Origin: Saprospiraceae bacterium
Lineage (GTDB): Bacteria > Bacteroidota > Bacteroidia > Chitinophagales > Saprospiraceae
Length of the DNA stretch: 64,000 nt
NCBI GenBank assembly: GCA_028285545.1
Contig: JANQPA010000077.1
Coordinates: forward strand, 62,001-126,000
Reading direction: 5' to 3'
Of the stretch, positions 7,933 to 17,346 are shown one piece after another (the first letter of the stretch is position 1; each line of letters starts with the position of its first letter). The translations under genes were made by a program, and so were the position numbers. The notes below the pieces were generated by a model. That model was not told the origin of the DNA. It saw only the letters and a list, made by a program, of their open reading frames with translations, and searched no databases.

Positions 7933-9108
7933 ATGGTAATCAAACCCATTACTATCTCAATTTTGGCAGGATTGTGGCCAGAAAATTTCATTGCACAAAT
8001 TATTGTTTTTATAATTCTGGTTTTGATTATAATAACATGTTATTTAACCTACCTCAACGTACTACGTTATCAAAAGGAAATTGAAGGAATTGGACAAGTT
8101 GAGAATAATTTAGATGCCTGGATTGATCGAAAGGAACAGGGTTTTGTTGAGTCTGAACAGGCACAGTCTATTGAAGCAAAACAGATTATCGAAAGAGCTA
8201 CCATAGAAGAACTTCGACAGAATGTTCCTGGTGGTCTATTAATATCCACCCGTTTAGACACTATTGAACGCTTGGAGAAATATCATATCAAACTGAATGT
8301 AGAGGCCTTACAAAATTTAAGTGTTGCAGAAGAAGATAGGCGATGGTCTGTAAAAGTACCAGGTATTCTAATAAGTATATCAATTATGTTAGGTATGTTG
8401 GGAACTTTTATAGGTTTGACAATTATGGTTCAAAATATACTGACAGTACTTCCAGAAAAAGACGGTGAAATAACAAGAATAATCGAGGCGACTAATAATA
8501 TGCGAGGGTTAATGTCTGGCGTTAGTTCCGCATTTTCCACAACACTTCTTGGTTTGGTAGGTACAATAATCGCCACTCTCCTAAACACTTATCTCCAACA
8601 ACTACAGATAAAGGTATTTGCAGAACTTGAAGATCTCACAATCAACAAATTGCTACCTCATACCATCCCCAATATTGGTGATGAGAACATCATTGAGAAT
8701 ATCACTCATAATCTTGAAAGTTCATTTGACAATCTAGAAAAAACTATTAAACATAATGAAAATATAATTGGTGGACTGGGACAAGTCCAGGAAGGGTTCA
8801 AAGCAATTGTGGCGGATGTGCAGAAAATCACTCACAGGGAATCTTCCAATGAGATAGCTGGGATAATTGGGCAATTAGTAGAAATGAATAATCGAATTAA
8901 GGAAGTTTCCAAGCATTACGAAGTTAAATACAAAAATGTTGAAAAATTGGAATCCATTGCAGGAAAGCAGCTAACAGATTACAATAAAATGATGTTGGAT
9001 ATTACCAGATTGCCCGGCTGGTTTCGATGGGTGCTTGTCATCTTGATAATCACTGCAGGTTCCTCTCTTATTTTTGTGGGCATTCAAATTTATTATCTTT
9101 TTCAATGA
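7933..9108 (+). CDS. MotA/TolQ/ExbB-family channel subunit, ZorA-like
   Basis: 391-residue inner-membrane protein. TM1 about 17-40; a cytoplasmic loop (41-138); TM2 about 142-168 containing GMLGTFIGLT; TM3 about 196-222 containing SSAFSTTLLGLVGT. These two motifs are the family's channel-lining signatures. A helical stretch (225-360) follows, then a further hydrophobic helix (363-388) at the very end. Together with the next gene it would form an ion-driven stator or motor complex like MotAB, ExbBD or Zorya ZorAB. The C-terminal helix is odd: ZorA proteins usually end in a long soluble tail. First gene of a five-gene operon; its stop overlaps the next start (ATGA). No flagellar, Tol or TonB-energising genes are nearby. 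Confidence 0.85.
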   Translation: MVIKPITISILAGLWPENFIAQIIVFIILVLIIITCYLTYLNVLRYQKEIEGIGQVENNLDAWIDRKEQGFVESEQAQSIEAKQIIERATIEELRQNVPGGLLISTRLDTIERLEKYHIKLNVEALQNLSVAEEDRRWSVKVPGILISISIMLGMLGTFIGLTIMVQNILTVLPEKDGEITRIIEATNNMRGLMSGVSSAFSTTLLGLVGTIIATLLNTYLQQLQIKVFAELEDLTINKLLPHTIPNIGDENIIENITHNLESSFDNLEKTIKHNENIIGGLGQVQEGFKAIVADVQKITHRESSNEIAGIIGQLVEMNNRIKEVSKHYEVKYKNVEKLESIAGKQLTDYNKMMLDITRLPGWFRWVLVILIITAGSSLIFVGIQIYYLFQ

Positions 9109-9752
9109 TGAGTAAATCGACCACATATAAACAAGGCTCAAAGTTCTGGATCGCATTAATTGATATGATGACTTCTATTCTGATTATCTTTTTATTAGTG
9201 ACCTTTTTGGATTCCATCCTTAATCCACAGAATATTGAATTAGCAATCATTGACAAAAAAAGAAAAGAATTCATAGAGGTCCTTAAGGCTCAATTTAGAA
9301 ATGAGATACAACGAAAGACTATTCAACTCGAAGAAGATTTAGATCATTTGCAAATTACATTTAGTGATAAACTATTATTTGAAACTGCACAGTACAGCCT
9401 CTTAAGCCCTGGTCAGGAAATACTAAAACAGTGTTCAAAAGCAATAAAAGAATTTATGAATACAGGTGAAATCTCTGATATTAAAACAATTCAGGTAGAA
9501 GGTCATACCGATTCCAGTCAGATGGAAAGAGATAGCTTTCCCCATAATAACTGGGAATTATCTACAGCACGAGCCTTGGAAGTCATTTATTTTCTAGAAA
9601 ATGAAGGAATAGCCAGAAAATTATTTTCTGCCAATGGGTTTGAAGCAAATCGACCTATTTCTAAAACGGATAACGATAAGAACCGAAGAATTGAGCTAAA
9701 AATATTTTTTTCATCTGAGGGAGAGTTAAAAGAAAAAATCAATATTAAATAG
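9105..9752 (+). CDS. MotB/OmpA-domain stator subunit, ZorB-like
   Basis: 215 residues. A single N-terminal membrane helix (about 13-38) carries Asp20 in ALIDMMTSILIIF, at the place of the ion-binding Asp of MotB. A linker (about 40-90) is followed by an OmpA-like peptidoglycan-binding domain (about 90-203) with VEGHTD, NWELSTARA, a Gly and Asn-Arg-Pro stretch, and KNRRIEL, the family's hallmark positions. Predicted partner of the channel subunit, anchoring the complex to the cell wall. I chose the start at 9105, where ATGA overlaps the upstream stop by 4 bp; longer starts would run inside the upstream gene. ZorB of Zorya defence systems has the same plan and size. Confidence 0.88.
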   Translation: MMSKSTTYKQGSKFWIALIDMMTSILIIFLLVTFLDSILNPQNIELAIIDKKRKEFIEVLKAQFRNEIQRKTIQLEEDLDHLQITFSDKLLFETAQYSLLSPGQEILKQCSKAIKEFMNTGEISDIKTIQVEGHTDSSQMERDSFPHNNWELSTARALEVIYFLENEGIARKLFSANGFEANRPISKTDNDKNRRIELKIFFSSEGELKEKINIK

Positions 9753-9760
9753 TAGGAAAT

Positions 9761-10651
9761 ATGGCTCCAGCAGGGAAAAACTATTTTAAACAGTTTCGAT
9801 CTGGCTATTTATCCGAAGGGAATATGTCCAACCAAATGAGAGAGGAAATCGACTGGTTTCTAAATCAATTGAATGATGATCTTAAAGCTAAGTTAATTAC
9901 TTTTTGGCCAAAACTAATACAAAAGTACGAACAGGAAGTGATCCGAGCAAATGAACTGCGTCATCATGGACAATATTTGAATTGTCAAAAAACCCTTAGG
10001 AATTGTAATGAAGCTTTACTCACAATAAAGAGAGCGACCCAAGTAATCGACTGGTACATAGATGCTGAGAGAACATATTTGCAGATCGAAAAAAATATCC
10101 TTATTGATCCTTCTATGGATTTGCAAACCATTAAATTATTTCGATTCTATCTTGAAAAAGCAAAGTCGGAGATTAAGCAAGGAGCTCTAGAAAAATCAAA
10201 ACTCTATTTGACGGTTTGTTCTAGTGACCTGCAAAATGCATTAAAGAAAAACACTTTAAATCTTAACCAAAGATCCAAACTAATCGCACAAGGGAATAAT
10301 CTCCTAGAAAATTGCGAGCAAACTAAGACATATGCCAGTTATGTGGCAAATAGCCTATCAGAATTAGTAGTAAAAGATGTAATAAACTATGTCAATTTAT
10401 TAATAGAAGAACAACGCTATCAAATAGCTCGTCAATTGTTAACGGATCTTAGTTTTCAATTAGGTCCAAGGATAGCTTTTTTAAGAGAGTTACATCGAAT
10501 TTACCGTATCCTTCCTGAACAAGAAGGAAATATTGAAAGAAATTTAACACTTTTATTAAAAAAAGGTGGCTGGACAAAAGCGACCGATTATCTCTTGCAA
10601 AAAATGACAAATGCTATTCATAAAGAAATAAAAAAAATTCCTCTTAGATAA
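9761..10651 (+). CDS. Uncharacterised all-helical protein of the ZorAB-like operon
   Basis: No family recognised. 296 residues, with no signal peptide or membrane helix, predicted almost wholly helical, rich in Leu, Lys, Gln and Glu, with amphipathic stretches that resemble TPR-like or coiled-coil helical bundles (about 25-80, 120-210, 215-290). It starts 9 bp after the OmpA-domain gene, preceded by TAGGAAAT, and is 12 bp before the next gene, so it is clearly an operon member. A cytosolic adaptor between the membrane complex and the downstream proteins is a guess from position only. Confidence 0.7.
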   Translation: MAPAGKNYFKQFRSGYLSEGNMSNQMREEIDWFLNQLNDDLKAKLITFWPKLIQKYEQEVIRANELRHHGQYLNCQKTLRNCNEALLTIKRATQVIDWYIDAERTYLQIEKNILIDPSMDLQTIKLFRFYLEKAKSEIKQGALEKSKLYLTVCSSDLQNALKKNTLNLNQRSKLIAQGNNLLENCEQTKTYASYVANSLSELVVKDVINYVNLLIEEQRYQIARQLLTDLSFQLGPRIAFLRELHRIYRILPEQEGNIERNLTLLLKKGGWTKATDYLLQKMTNAIHKEIKKIPLR

Positions 10652-10662
10652 TTCCACTGTTT

Positions 10663-11835
10663 ATGAAAAATCAAACTATTTTACGAAAAGATATTATTGA
10701 ATTAGGCAATGTAGCATCCTCAGTACCAGGTTACTGTCTGGTGGTTTATAAAAAAGGTGTCTTCAAAACACTAGTCCCAGAAGGTAGTAGTTACAAGCCT
10801 GCATTTTTTGAAAAGAACACGCTCAATATAATTGGTGTAGCTTCTCCTTCTTCTTTGCGCTCTATGTCCTTTAAGGCTTCTCATTTCCATTCCGATAACG
10901 TGCATCAATTTTCTATGGAATATTATCTCAACTATACCATTCCAAAAACAAAGATTTTTGCTGATCAGAAAACCCAGGATCCTATTAAAAAAATTATGGA
11001 AAAGATACGTCATTCTATCGGTAACCAAATTGGGAAAATTTCTTGGGATCATCTTTATCATGCAGATGCTGGAGATTTTGAAGAAATGAAAGAAGATATT
11101 CTTAACCATCAAATGAAAGATTTAAATAAAAATAATCAATCCATTAAGGAAGTTATTCAAAATTACACGATGAGCTTGGGAGTAGCCTTAGGAAGTATTG
11201 ATTTTAAATTTATCATTCCTGAAAATTATGTTATTCATAAAAAGAAACGAGAAAGCACTCAAATTAAAAAGGAAGTCCAGCAGATTGAGCATGAAGAAAA
11301 AGTCCTGGAAAAATTGAATGAAGGGGAGTTGAAACGATTGGATGCTATGAATGATGCCAGTGATATGTATTATAGCTTATATGAAGCAGTTAAAACAGCT
11401 GTAAAAAATGTGGGGAGCAGCATTGATAATCCAGAAAAATTTTTACAAGCTGTGAAAGCAGGTATTGAAGCTCAAAATATGGTACAAACCAAAATGATCA
11501 GACTACCTGGAAGCCAGCTAGAACCAGGATTGCCACAAGGTGGAAATCCAGGGCGATTAGAAAGTGGTAGCCAACAGGCTCCTGAGAGTTTTCAGGGAGG
11601 AGGACAGTATATGAAGTTCATAGAAGCATTAAGAGAAGCAGATATAAGCCTGGGTGAAAAGAAAATTTTCTTTGCAAAGTTTTCACAACTAATTGCCAGT
11701 ATACTTGAGGAAGACAAAGAAAGGGAAGAACAATTAATCGATGAATTAATCGATATGGGGCTTTCCGCCAAACTAAATGATTTTATCAAAGAAAGGAACA
11801 AATTTTCTCAAGAAATCGAAATCATACTTCAATGA
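10663..11835 (+). CDS. SPFH/band-7-like scaffold protein
   Basis: 390 residues without an obvious membrane helix. Residues about 15-200 follow the SPFH (stomatin/prohibitin) pattern: a beta segment PGYCLVVYKKGVFKTLVPEG, a strand with FHSDN and SMEYYLNYTIP, a helix (PIKKIMEKIRHSIG), then a long helix ending GVALGSIDFKFIIPE. A charged coiled coil follows (about 205-290), then a Gly/Pro/Gln-rich linker (about 297-325) and a C-terminal helical domain resembling an oligomerisation module. SPFH proteins form large membrane-associated rings or scaffolds. The assignment is by pattern only and a profile search should confirm it. Its stop overlaps the next start by 4 bp (ATGA). Confidence 0.55.
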   Translation: MKNQTILRKDIIELGNVASSVPGYCLVVYKKGVFKTLVPEGSSYKPAFFEKNTLNIIGVASPSSLRSMSFKASHFHSDNVHQFSMEYYLNYTIPKTKIFADQKTQDPIKKIMEKIRHSIGNQIGKISWDHLYHADAGDFEEMKEDILNHQMKDLNKNNQSIKEVIQNYTMSLGVALGSIDFKFIIPENYVIHKKKRESTQIKKEVQQIEHEEKVLEKLNEGELKRLDAMNDASDMYYSLYEAVKTAVKNVGSSIDNPEKFLQAVKAGIEAQNMVQTKMIRLPGSQLEPGLPQGGNPGRLESGSQQAPESFQGGGQYMKFIEALREADISLGEKKIFFAKFSQLIASILEEDKEREEQLIDELIDMGLSAKLNDFIKERNKFSQEIEIILQ

Positions 11836-14435
11836 ACAAAAAGAAGCAAAATCTAAATGGAGGTGATGATGATGAGCCTTTAGAATTAGGGAAAATTTAT
11901 GACTTAGATGCCAATATAGAACCAAATGTAGAGAACACAAAGGAAGAAGAAATTAATTCTTCCACCTCTGACGGGGATCCAAGCTTAGACCCAAACAAAG
12001 AACCGGAGATTAATAATTCCCAACCTACTGATGGAAGTAAGATAGAGGAGCCAATTCCTTCCTCAAAATATGGTCAAGTTGCTGGCAAAAATAATACCTT
12101 AGGTAGTAAATTAGAAGCAGGAGGAGATATAAAAATTGGTGATACTTATAAAGAATTTAAGCAATCGTTCTCAACAAGTTTTCATTTTTATAACAACGAA
12201 GAAGAAGAAGGTCGTTTGTTTTCAATTCAATCATGGCTTACCAAATTGGATATCCAAGCCCTTCACAAAGAAACAGATGATGATGTGGCAACCTTTAATC
12301 CTATAAAATTAGGTGAATTAAAATTTCTTCTTCTTGAAACAAGGATAATTATTATTCATGGGGAGGCAGATTTAGGAAAGGCGTTTCTTGGCAAAAAATT
12401 AGCTTCCTTACTTGTTAAAAATGGGAAAGCCAAAAAGATTTATAAATCTAAGCCACTACTCAAAAAACTAAATATTGACTTATCCGGATTTCTGGAATCA
12501 GAGCCAGAAATTGAAAATAGTATCTTGATTTTTGAAAACTTTCTAGAACATAATAATAATTCTATAAAGCAATTATTTTTAAGTCTTAAGCCTACTACAA
12601 TTAAAAATCTATTGCAGACCTCCTTAGCAAAACTAGATAGTTACCTCATATTTACTAGTGATACCGAATTTTGTTCAGAAATCGTAAAGTCTGTAGTTAA
12701 AACCAAAATAGCTTTTGAGCTGGAGGCTCCCAGTCAGGAATTACTTTCCACTGCTTTTGACAAAATTCAACAAAAGGCTATCAGAGATATTAGTGTCAAA
12801 CGAGAATTCGCTTTGACAATAGAAGATATTTTACAGAAAAACAAAGATTATATTATTATTTCTCTGGGTAAAATCGGTGCTATAGCCAAATTTATTGAAA
12901 GTATTATTTACAAAGCAAAAAAAAGAAAAAACTCAGTAATTAATCAAGAGTCTATTGAGTTAGAATTAGACCGACTGACAAGTTTATCCGAATGGTTTGC
13001 TTCTGAATTACGAGAATCAGAGATCTTATGGTTCTGGACTATTTCCTTTACAATCTGTCAATGCAAACCAGGGAACCCAGGAGTACCTGTTCCTTTATTC
13101 GAAGTCATTAGAAGAGAAATCCTCCATCATTTGAAGGAAGAAGACCTGACTCAAACTGAAAACTTAGAATTTACTATTCTTCGTTCAGAGGAATCATATA
13201 TCGAAAAATGTCAGGCTGAAGTTTATAATCACTTCACAACAAACGCTCGCCACATTCGCTTTAAAGATCATAATTTCAAGGAAAAAGTATTTGCAACATT
13301 ATTTAAATATTATTTGACTTCCATCAGTCGGATTTTTGATATCATAGGAGAATTAGCGGATCACAAGGACCATAAAATCAGGAACTTTGTAGCAATTATG
13401 CTGGGGCGTTTAAGCGAAGGATTTCCAGAAAAAACTAAAGATATTCTTCAGAACTGGGCAATCAATTCTTCAAAGCAATACCAAGTTGGTTATTTCTATC
13501 AAGGCCTGTGGGCCGTACCTAATAAAAAACACCGAGATCGCTTTATCAATACATTGGAATTAATGGCACAAAGTGGTAGCCAAGACAAAACATTAAGTAA
13601 ACAGCAAAATCAAAAGATCCATTCAGCAATTAGAGGGTATACAGAACTAGGCCCCTATCTTTTAAAGTCTACGCTCAAAACCTTTGGAATTATTTTAGAA
13701 AACAGGTTAGGAAAACAAACCGAGGCAATTACAAAAATGACTAAAAGTCTTGAAAAGTTTGAACTCTTTGCAGCTGAAAAAATCCATAGTTTTGAAGATG
13801 CAATAAAACATGAAGCTATACAACTTATAGGGCGATCCATTCTTGAAAGCTTATTTGAAGAAAAGAAAGAAGATTTTGGGATTGCAATTCACATACAATA
13901 TGCCATTTCCCACTTGTGTGTCGTGGTAGATACTGCCACTGTTTTTAAAGAACTTAATAAATGGATATTAAAAGGCAGTAATAATTTGCAAATACTATTA
14001 ACACATCTTTTTTTGGATTCAGATGGCATTGCCGATATTCTAAACCGATTTTCTATCAAAATATCTGAGGAATCTTCAGATAACAATGCCAATCTTAATC
14101 CGATTGTTTATTCTTTACTTTCCGGTGAGGCTGCCGTACGCTCTATAGCCACTTATTTAAATCGGATGATGGATTCTCTTTACCTGCTTCCATTACAACC
14201 TAGGAGATTATATCGGCAATACCTCTTTTTCCATTTGCGGCATTGGGTCAAAAACAGTTTACAATTACCTTTAGAAACTAATCCAATGGTTGATTTATAT
14301 GTAGAGTTCATGTTAACCTCCAAGGAAATGGAAAATGAAATAAAATTTGATATGGAGTACCATTTCACACAAAGCAAAAAGGAACTGTTTGCATTCAAAA
14401 AAGCTGTTCAAAAGAACTACTACAGGGCAAAGTGA
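11832..14435 (+). CDS. STAND-like NTPase-fold protein with degenerate P-loop and helical repeats
   Basis: 867 residues. Residues 1-95 are acidic and disordered (Asp/Glu/Asn/Pro-rich). The segment GGDIKIGDTY (97-106) resembles the short connector often found before STAND or effector-associated modules in conflict proteins. Then comes an NTPase-like core: RIIIIHGEADLGKA (171-184) looks like Walker A but has Ala where Ser/Thr should bind Mg2+; ILIFENF (231-237) is at the Walker B place with Glu instead of Asp; a sensor-like strand YLIFTSD follows. The rest (about 370-867) is all-helical, HEAT/ARM-like. It may bind nucleotide without efficient hydrolysis, or serve as a sensor or scaffold. No nuclease, protease or NADase motif was seen. 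Last gene of the operon. Confidence 0.65.
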   Translation: MNKKKQNLNGGDDDEPLELGKIYDLDANIEPNVENTKEEEINSSTSDGDPSLDPNKEPEINNSQPTDGSKIEEPIPSSKYGQVAGKNNTLGSKLEAGGDIKIGDTYKEFKQSFSTSFHFYNNEEEEGRLFSIQSWLTKLDIQALHKETDDDVATFNPIKLGELKFLLLETRIIIIHGEADLGKAFLGKKLASLLVKNGKAKKIYKSKPLLKKLNIDLSGFLESEPEIENSILIFENFLEHNNNSIKQLFLSLKPTTIKNLLQTSLAKLDSYLIFTSDTEFCSEIVKSVVKTKIAFELEAPSQELLSTAFDKIQQKAIRDISVKREFALTIEDILQKNKDYIIISLGKIGAIAKFIESIIYKAKKRKNSVINQESIELELDRLTSLSEWFASELRESEILWFWTISFTICQCKPGNPGVPVPLFEVIRREILHHLKEEDLTQTENLEFTILRSEESYIEKCQAEVYNHFTTNARHIRFKDHNFKEKVFATLFKYYLTSISRIFDIIGELADHKDHKIRNFVAIMLGRLSEGFPEKTKDILQNWAINSSKQYQVGYFYQGLWAVPNKKHRDRFINTLELMAQSGSQDKTLSKQQNQKIHSAIRGYTELGPYLLKSTLKTFGIILENRLGKQTEAITKMTKSLEKFELFAAEKIHSFEDAIKHEAIQLIGRSILESLFEEKKEDFGIAIHIQYAISHLCVVVDTATVFKELNKWILKGSNNLQILLTHLFLDSDGIADILNRFSIKISEESSDNNANLNPIVYSLLSGEAAVRSIATYLNRMMDSLYLLPLQPRRLYRQYLFFHLRHWVKNSLQLPLETNPMVDLYVEFMLTSKEMENEIKFDMEYHFTQSKKELFAFKKAVQKNYYRAK

Positions 14436-14670
14436 GTATTTTTTGAATCCCAAATAATCCATTCAGATTTAAATTCATGTTTATTTAAATTGAACAACTG
14501 GTCATAAAAGGATTCACTAATAGTTTGAGCATTAATTTTTTATTAATAAAAAAATGAATCATCCAACAATTTAGGTTTTAACTAAAACATCAGGAATTCA
14601 GGCAATTTATTATACAAAGATTACTCTAGATAATAATTTATTGTAATATTTCAATCCACTAAACCTTACC
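14436..14670. other. Convergent intergenic region
   Basis: 235 bp between the end of the rightward operon and a leftward permease gene. A short AT palindrome (14536-14553) is the only structure seen; it may end transcription weakly. Confidence 0.3.
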
Positions 14671-17328
14671 TCACTCCTGCTTAATATTATCCACCGGATT
14701 AACCCTTGCCGTTTTCATTCCCTGGATACTTACCGTACCAATGGCAATAGCAAGGGTAATCAATCCTGCTCCTACAAAAACCCACCACTGAAGATCAATC
14801 CTAAATGCAAAATCTTTCAGCCAGCGGTTCATACCGATCCAGGCCAGAGGCGAAGCAATAAGAATAGCGATCAATACCAGACGCACAAAATCTCTGGACA
14901 ATAGCCCAATGATATTGAAAAGGGTAGCACCTAAAATTTTGCGAATGCTCATTTCTTTCATTCTTCGCTCGCTCAAATAGGCTACCAGAGCAAACATTCC
15001 TAAAGCTGCAATGATAAAAGCTACAATGGCGAAGAAACTGAAAATTTTGGCCAACCTGCTTTCTTTAAGGTAAAACTCCTGGAAAGCCTCATCCAGAAAG
15101 AAATATTCAAAAGGCCGATCCGATATTTCCGATTGCCAAACTTTGGAAATTTGACTGATGTATTGCTCCAGGTCATCCGTTTGCAAACGAATAACAAAGT
15201 TGTCCAAGAAGTAAGAAACAGGGGCCACCGTCAATACAACTGGTTCCATTTGGTGATGTAAGGATCTGAGATGAAAATCCTTTACTATACCAATTACCTC
15301 TCCAATTTTATCATCCCCGGAAACTACTCCATCCATATTGATGCGAAGCCCTTCCAGGCTTTGAATATTAAACTTCTTGGCTGCCGCCTCATTCAAAATA
15401 AAGGCATTACTCCCATCACTGCCAAATTCTTTGGAAAAGGATCGTCCATCCATCATTTCCATTTGCATGGTGTTGATGAAGTCTTCTTCAACCAATAAGG
15501 TCTGCAAATTAGATTCTATAGATTTCCCCTGACCACTGACGGTAGTTTGGAAATTATAATAGCCTCGATCCCAAGGAAAGTTTGAAATGGCAGAGACGGA
15601 GGTGACCCCAGGAACAGTAAGAAATTGTTCTTTGATCGTCCTAAAATTATTTTGAATGCTATCATCCCGAATGGGAACTATCATGACTTGCTCAGCTTGC
15701 AAACCCAGGTTTTTTTGATGAATAAAGCGGAGCTGCTCTTGGATCGTAAAAGTAGCAATCAACAATACTACTGCAATGATAAACTGGAAGATGACAAAGC
15801 CATTCTTGATGACTCCACTACCTTTTACACTGGAAGTAAGGCTTTGTCCTCCTTTAATCACATTAATTAATTTAAATCTTGAAGTTGCCAGGAATGGAAA
15901 TATGGCATTCAAAAACCCCATTACTCCCAATACAAGAATTGTTCCAGCGGCCAGGTACCAATTACCATTTCCTAGTATGCTCAACTCTCTTCCCATAATA
16001 CGATTAAAACTGGGCAAAGTAACCAAAACAATAATTATAGCCAAGGCTAAGGCAATGAACAGGTAAACGAAACTCTCCACACTCAATTGAGCAAAAATAT
16101 CCTTTTTACCGGCCCCCAATACTTTCCGCATCCCAATTTCCCGGAAACGCTGAATGCTCTTCGATAAAGCCAGGTTAATATAATTCGAGCAAGCGATAGC
16201 CAGAATTAAAAAGGCTACGGCCAATAGGATATACAAAATTGAAGAACTAGTGGCGGGCTCGAGATCACCTTCCAGGGTATCAAAATGAATTTTTTGTAAA
16301 GGTTGCATTTCGAAGGTTTTCTGCTCAGCAAGTCTGGGACTAAGGTTATTTTTAGAGAAGTCCTTCATCCTGGAAGCAATCCTTTCAGCATCCGCCTTAT
16401 TAGGAATTTTAGCAAAGGTATACATCGGAGGATAATGCCAGGAGTGTTGAGGATGCAAAGCCCAATCTCCCATCACTTGCCGGATAGTTGGCATAGCAGC
16501 TACGAAGTCAAATTGCAAACTGGAATTGGCAGGAATAGCTTCAATCACACCTGTCACCTCAACACTGGTATTGCCCTCCAATACTAAAGATTTGCCAATG
16601 GGATTTTCGTTTTTAAAATATCGCTGGGCCGTAGCTTTCGTTAAAACAACAGCATTGGGCTGATCCAAAGCCCTTGCAGGTATGCCCTGCAGAAAATTAA
16701 AGGAGAATAAGTCGAAAAAGATCGAATCAGCAAAGAAAAAGCTTCCTTCTTGATTCAGCATATTATTTTCAGGGTTCTTAACAGATATACTCAACGGAAA
16801 ATACCGGCAGACGTGTTCCATTTCAGGAAAAACAGATCCCAATAAAGGGGCTAAAGGAGGATAGGCATTAGCCAGGTGACGGACAATTCCGTCTTCATTT
16901 TCTATGGTGGTGAAGCGATATATGGATTCTGGATTCTCATGGAAAGCATCATAACTCCATTCTTCATTGATATACAAGAGAATGACCAAACAAGCCGCAA
17001 TACCAACGGCCAGACCGAAAATGTTAATGACTGCGTAGTTTTTAGCTTGAAACAATTGTCGACCTGCGAACTGAAGATTCTTTTTTAGCATGCCATTATT
17101 ATTTTGTAAAAAACTGAATTTTTGAAAATCGATAATACCGGGTCGGAACAGCAAAACCACTTGCCGAATAAAATATCTATTGGCTCCTACTGCCCCGCCC
17201 AGGGAAACTTTATGTTGGTACCTTTCCATCAGGTCTCCTTCTATATCTTCTACCATTTCTGGTCGACAAAACCAGCGGAAGAAACGAAGGGCCCACTGTG
17301 GTGGATCTTTTATTTTCAGATTTTGCAA
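14671..17328 (-). CDS. FtsX/MacB-type ABC transporter permease with N-terminal prefix domain
   Basis: 885 residues. An N-terminal permease-prefix domain (about 1-75; WALRFFRWFCRPEMVEDIEG) is typical of PadR-linked permeases. Then TM1 (about 100-122), a large periplasmic MacB-like domain, three TMs (about 365-465), a second FtsX half with another TM and periplasmic domain, and three C-terminal TMs ending in the usual AxVNPVDNIK-E tail. It would form a mechanotransmission pump with an ATPase not found in this window. Immediately downstream of a PadR regulator (18-bp gap), the standard pairing, so PadR probably represses it in response to a membrane-active ligand. Confidence 0.87.
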   Translation of the reverse strand: MQNLKIKDPPQWALRFFRWFCRPEMVEDIEGDLMERYQHKVSLGGAVGANRYFIRQVVLLFRPGIIDFQKFSFLQNNNGMLKKNLQFAGRQLFQAKNYAVINIFGLAVGIAACLVILLYINEEWSYDAFHENPESIYRFTTIENEDGIVRHLANAYPPLAPLLGSVFPEMEHVCRYFPLSISVKNPENNMLNQEGSFFFADSIFFDLFSFNFLQGIPARALDQPNAVVLTKATAQRYFKNENPIGKSLVLEGNTSVEVTGVIEAIPANSSLQFDFVAAMPTIRQVMGDWALHPQHSWHYPPMYTFAKIPNKADAERIASRMKDFSKNNLSPRLAEQKTFEMQPLQKIHFDTLEGDLEPATSSSILYILLAVAFLILAIACSNYINLALSKSIQRFREIGMRKVLGAGKKDIFAQLSVESFVYLFIALALAIIIVLVTLPSFNRIMGRELSILGNGNWYLAAGTILVLGVMGFLNAIFPFLATSRFKLINVIKGGQSLTSSVKGSGVIKNGFVIFQFIIAVVLLIATFTIQEQLRFIHQKNLGLQAEQVMIVPIRDDSIQNNFRTIKEQFLTVPGVTSVSAISNFPWDRGYYNFQTTVSGQGKSIESNLQTLLVEEDFINTMQMEMMDGRSFSKEFGSDGSNAFILNEAAAKKFNIQSLEGLRINMDGVVSGDDKIGEVIGIVKDFHLRSLHHQMEPVVLTVAPVSYFLDNFVIRLQTDDLEQYISQISKVWQSEISDRPFEYFFLDEAFQEFYLKESRLAKIFSFFAIVAFIIAALGMFALVAYLSERRMKEMSIRKILGATLFNIIGLLSRDFVRLVLIAILIASPLAWIGMNRWLKDFAFRIDLQWWVFVGAGLITLAIAIGTVSIQGMKTARVNPVDNIKQE

Positions 17329-17346
17329 TGACTTTCCTTTTATGAA

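Noticed and set aside
7933-9752. Flagellar MotAB, TolQR or ExbBD
   Set aside because: No flagellar, Tol or TonB genes nearby; the anchor subunit has an OmpA domain, unlike TolR/ExbD, and the channel subunit has a cytoplasmic loop and C-terminal helix unlike MotA.
7933-14435. A standard Zorya type I, II or III system
   Set aside because: No SNF2 helicase, HNH nuclease or other known Zorya effector motif is visible in the three downstream proteins.
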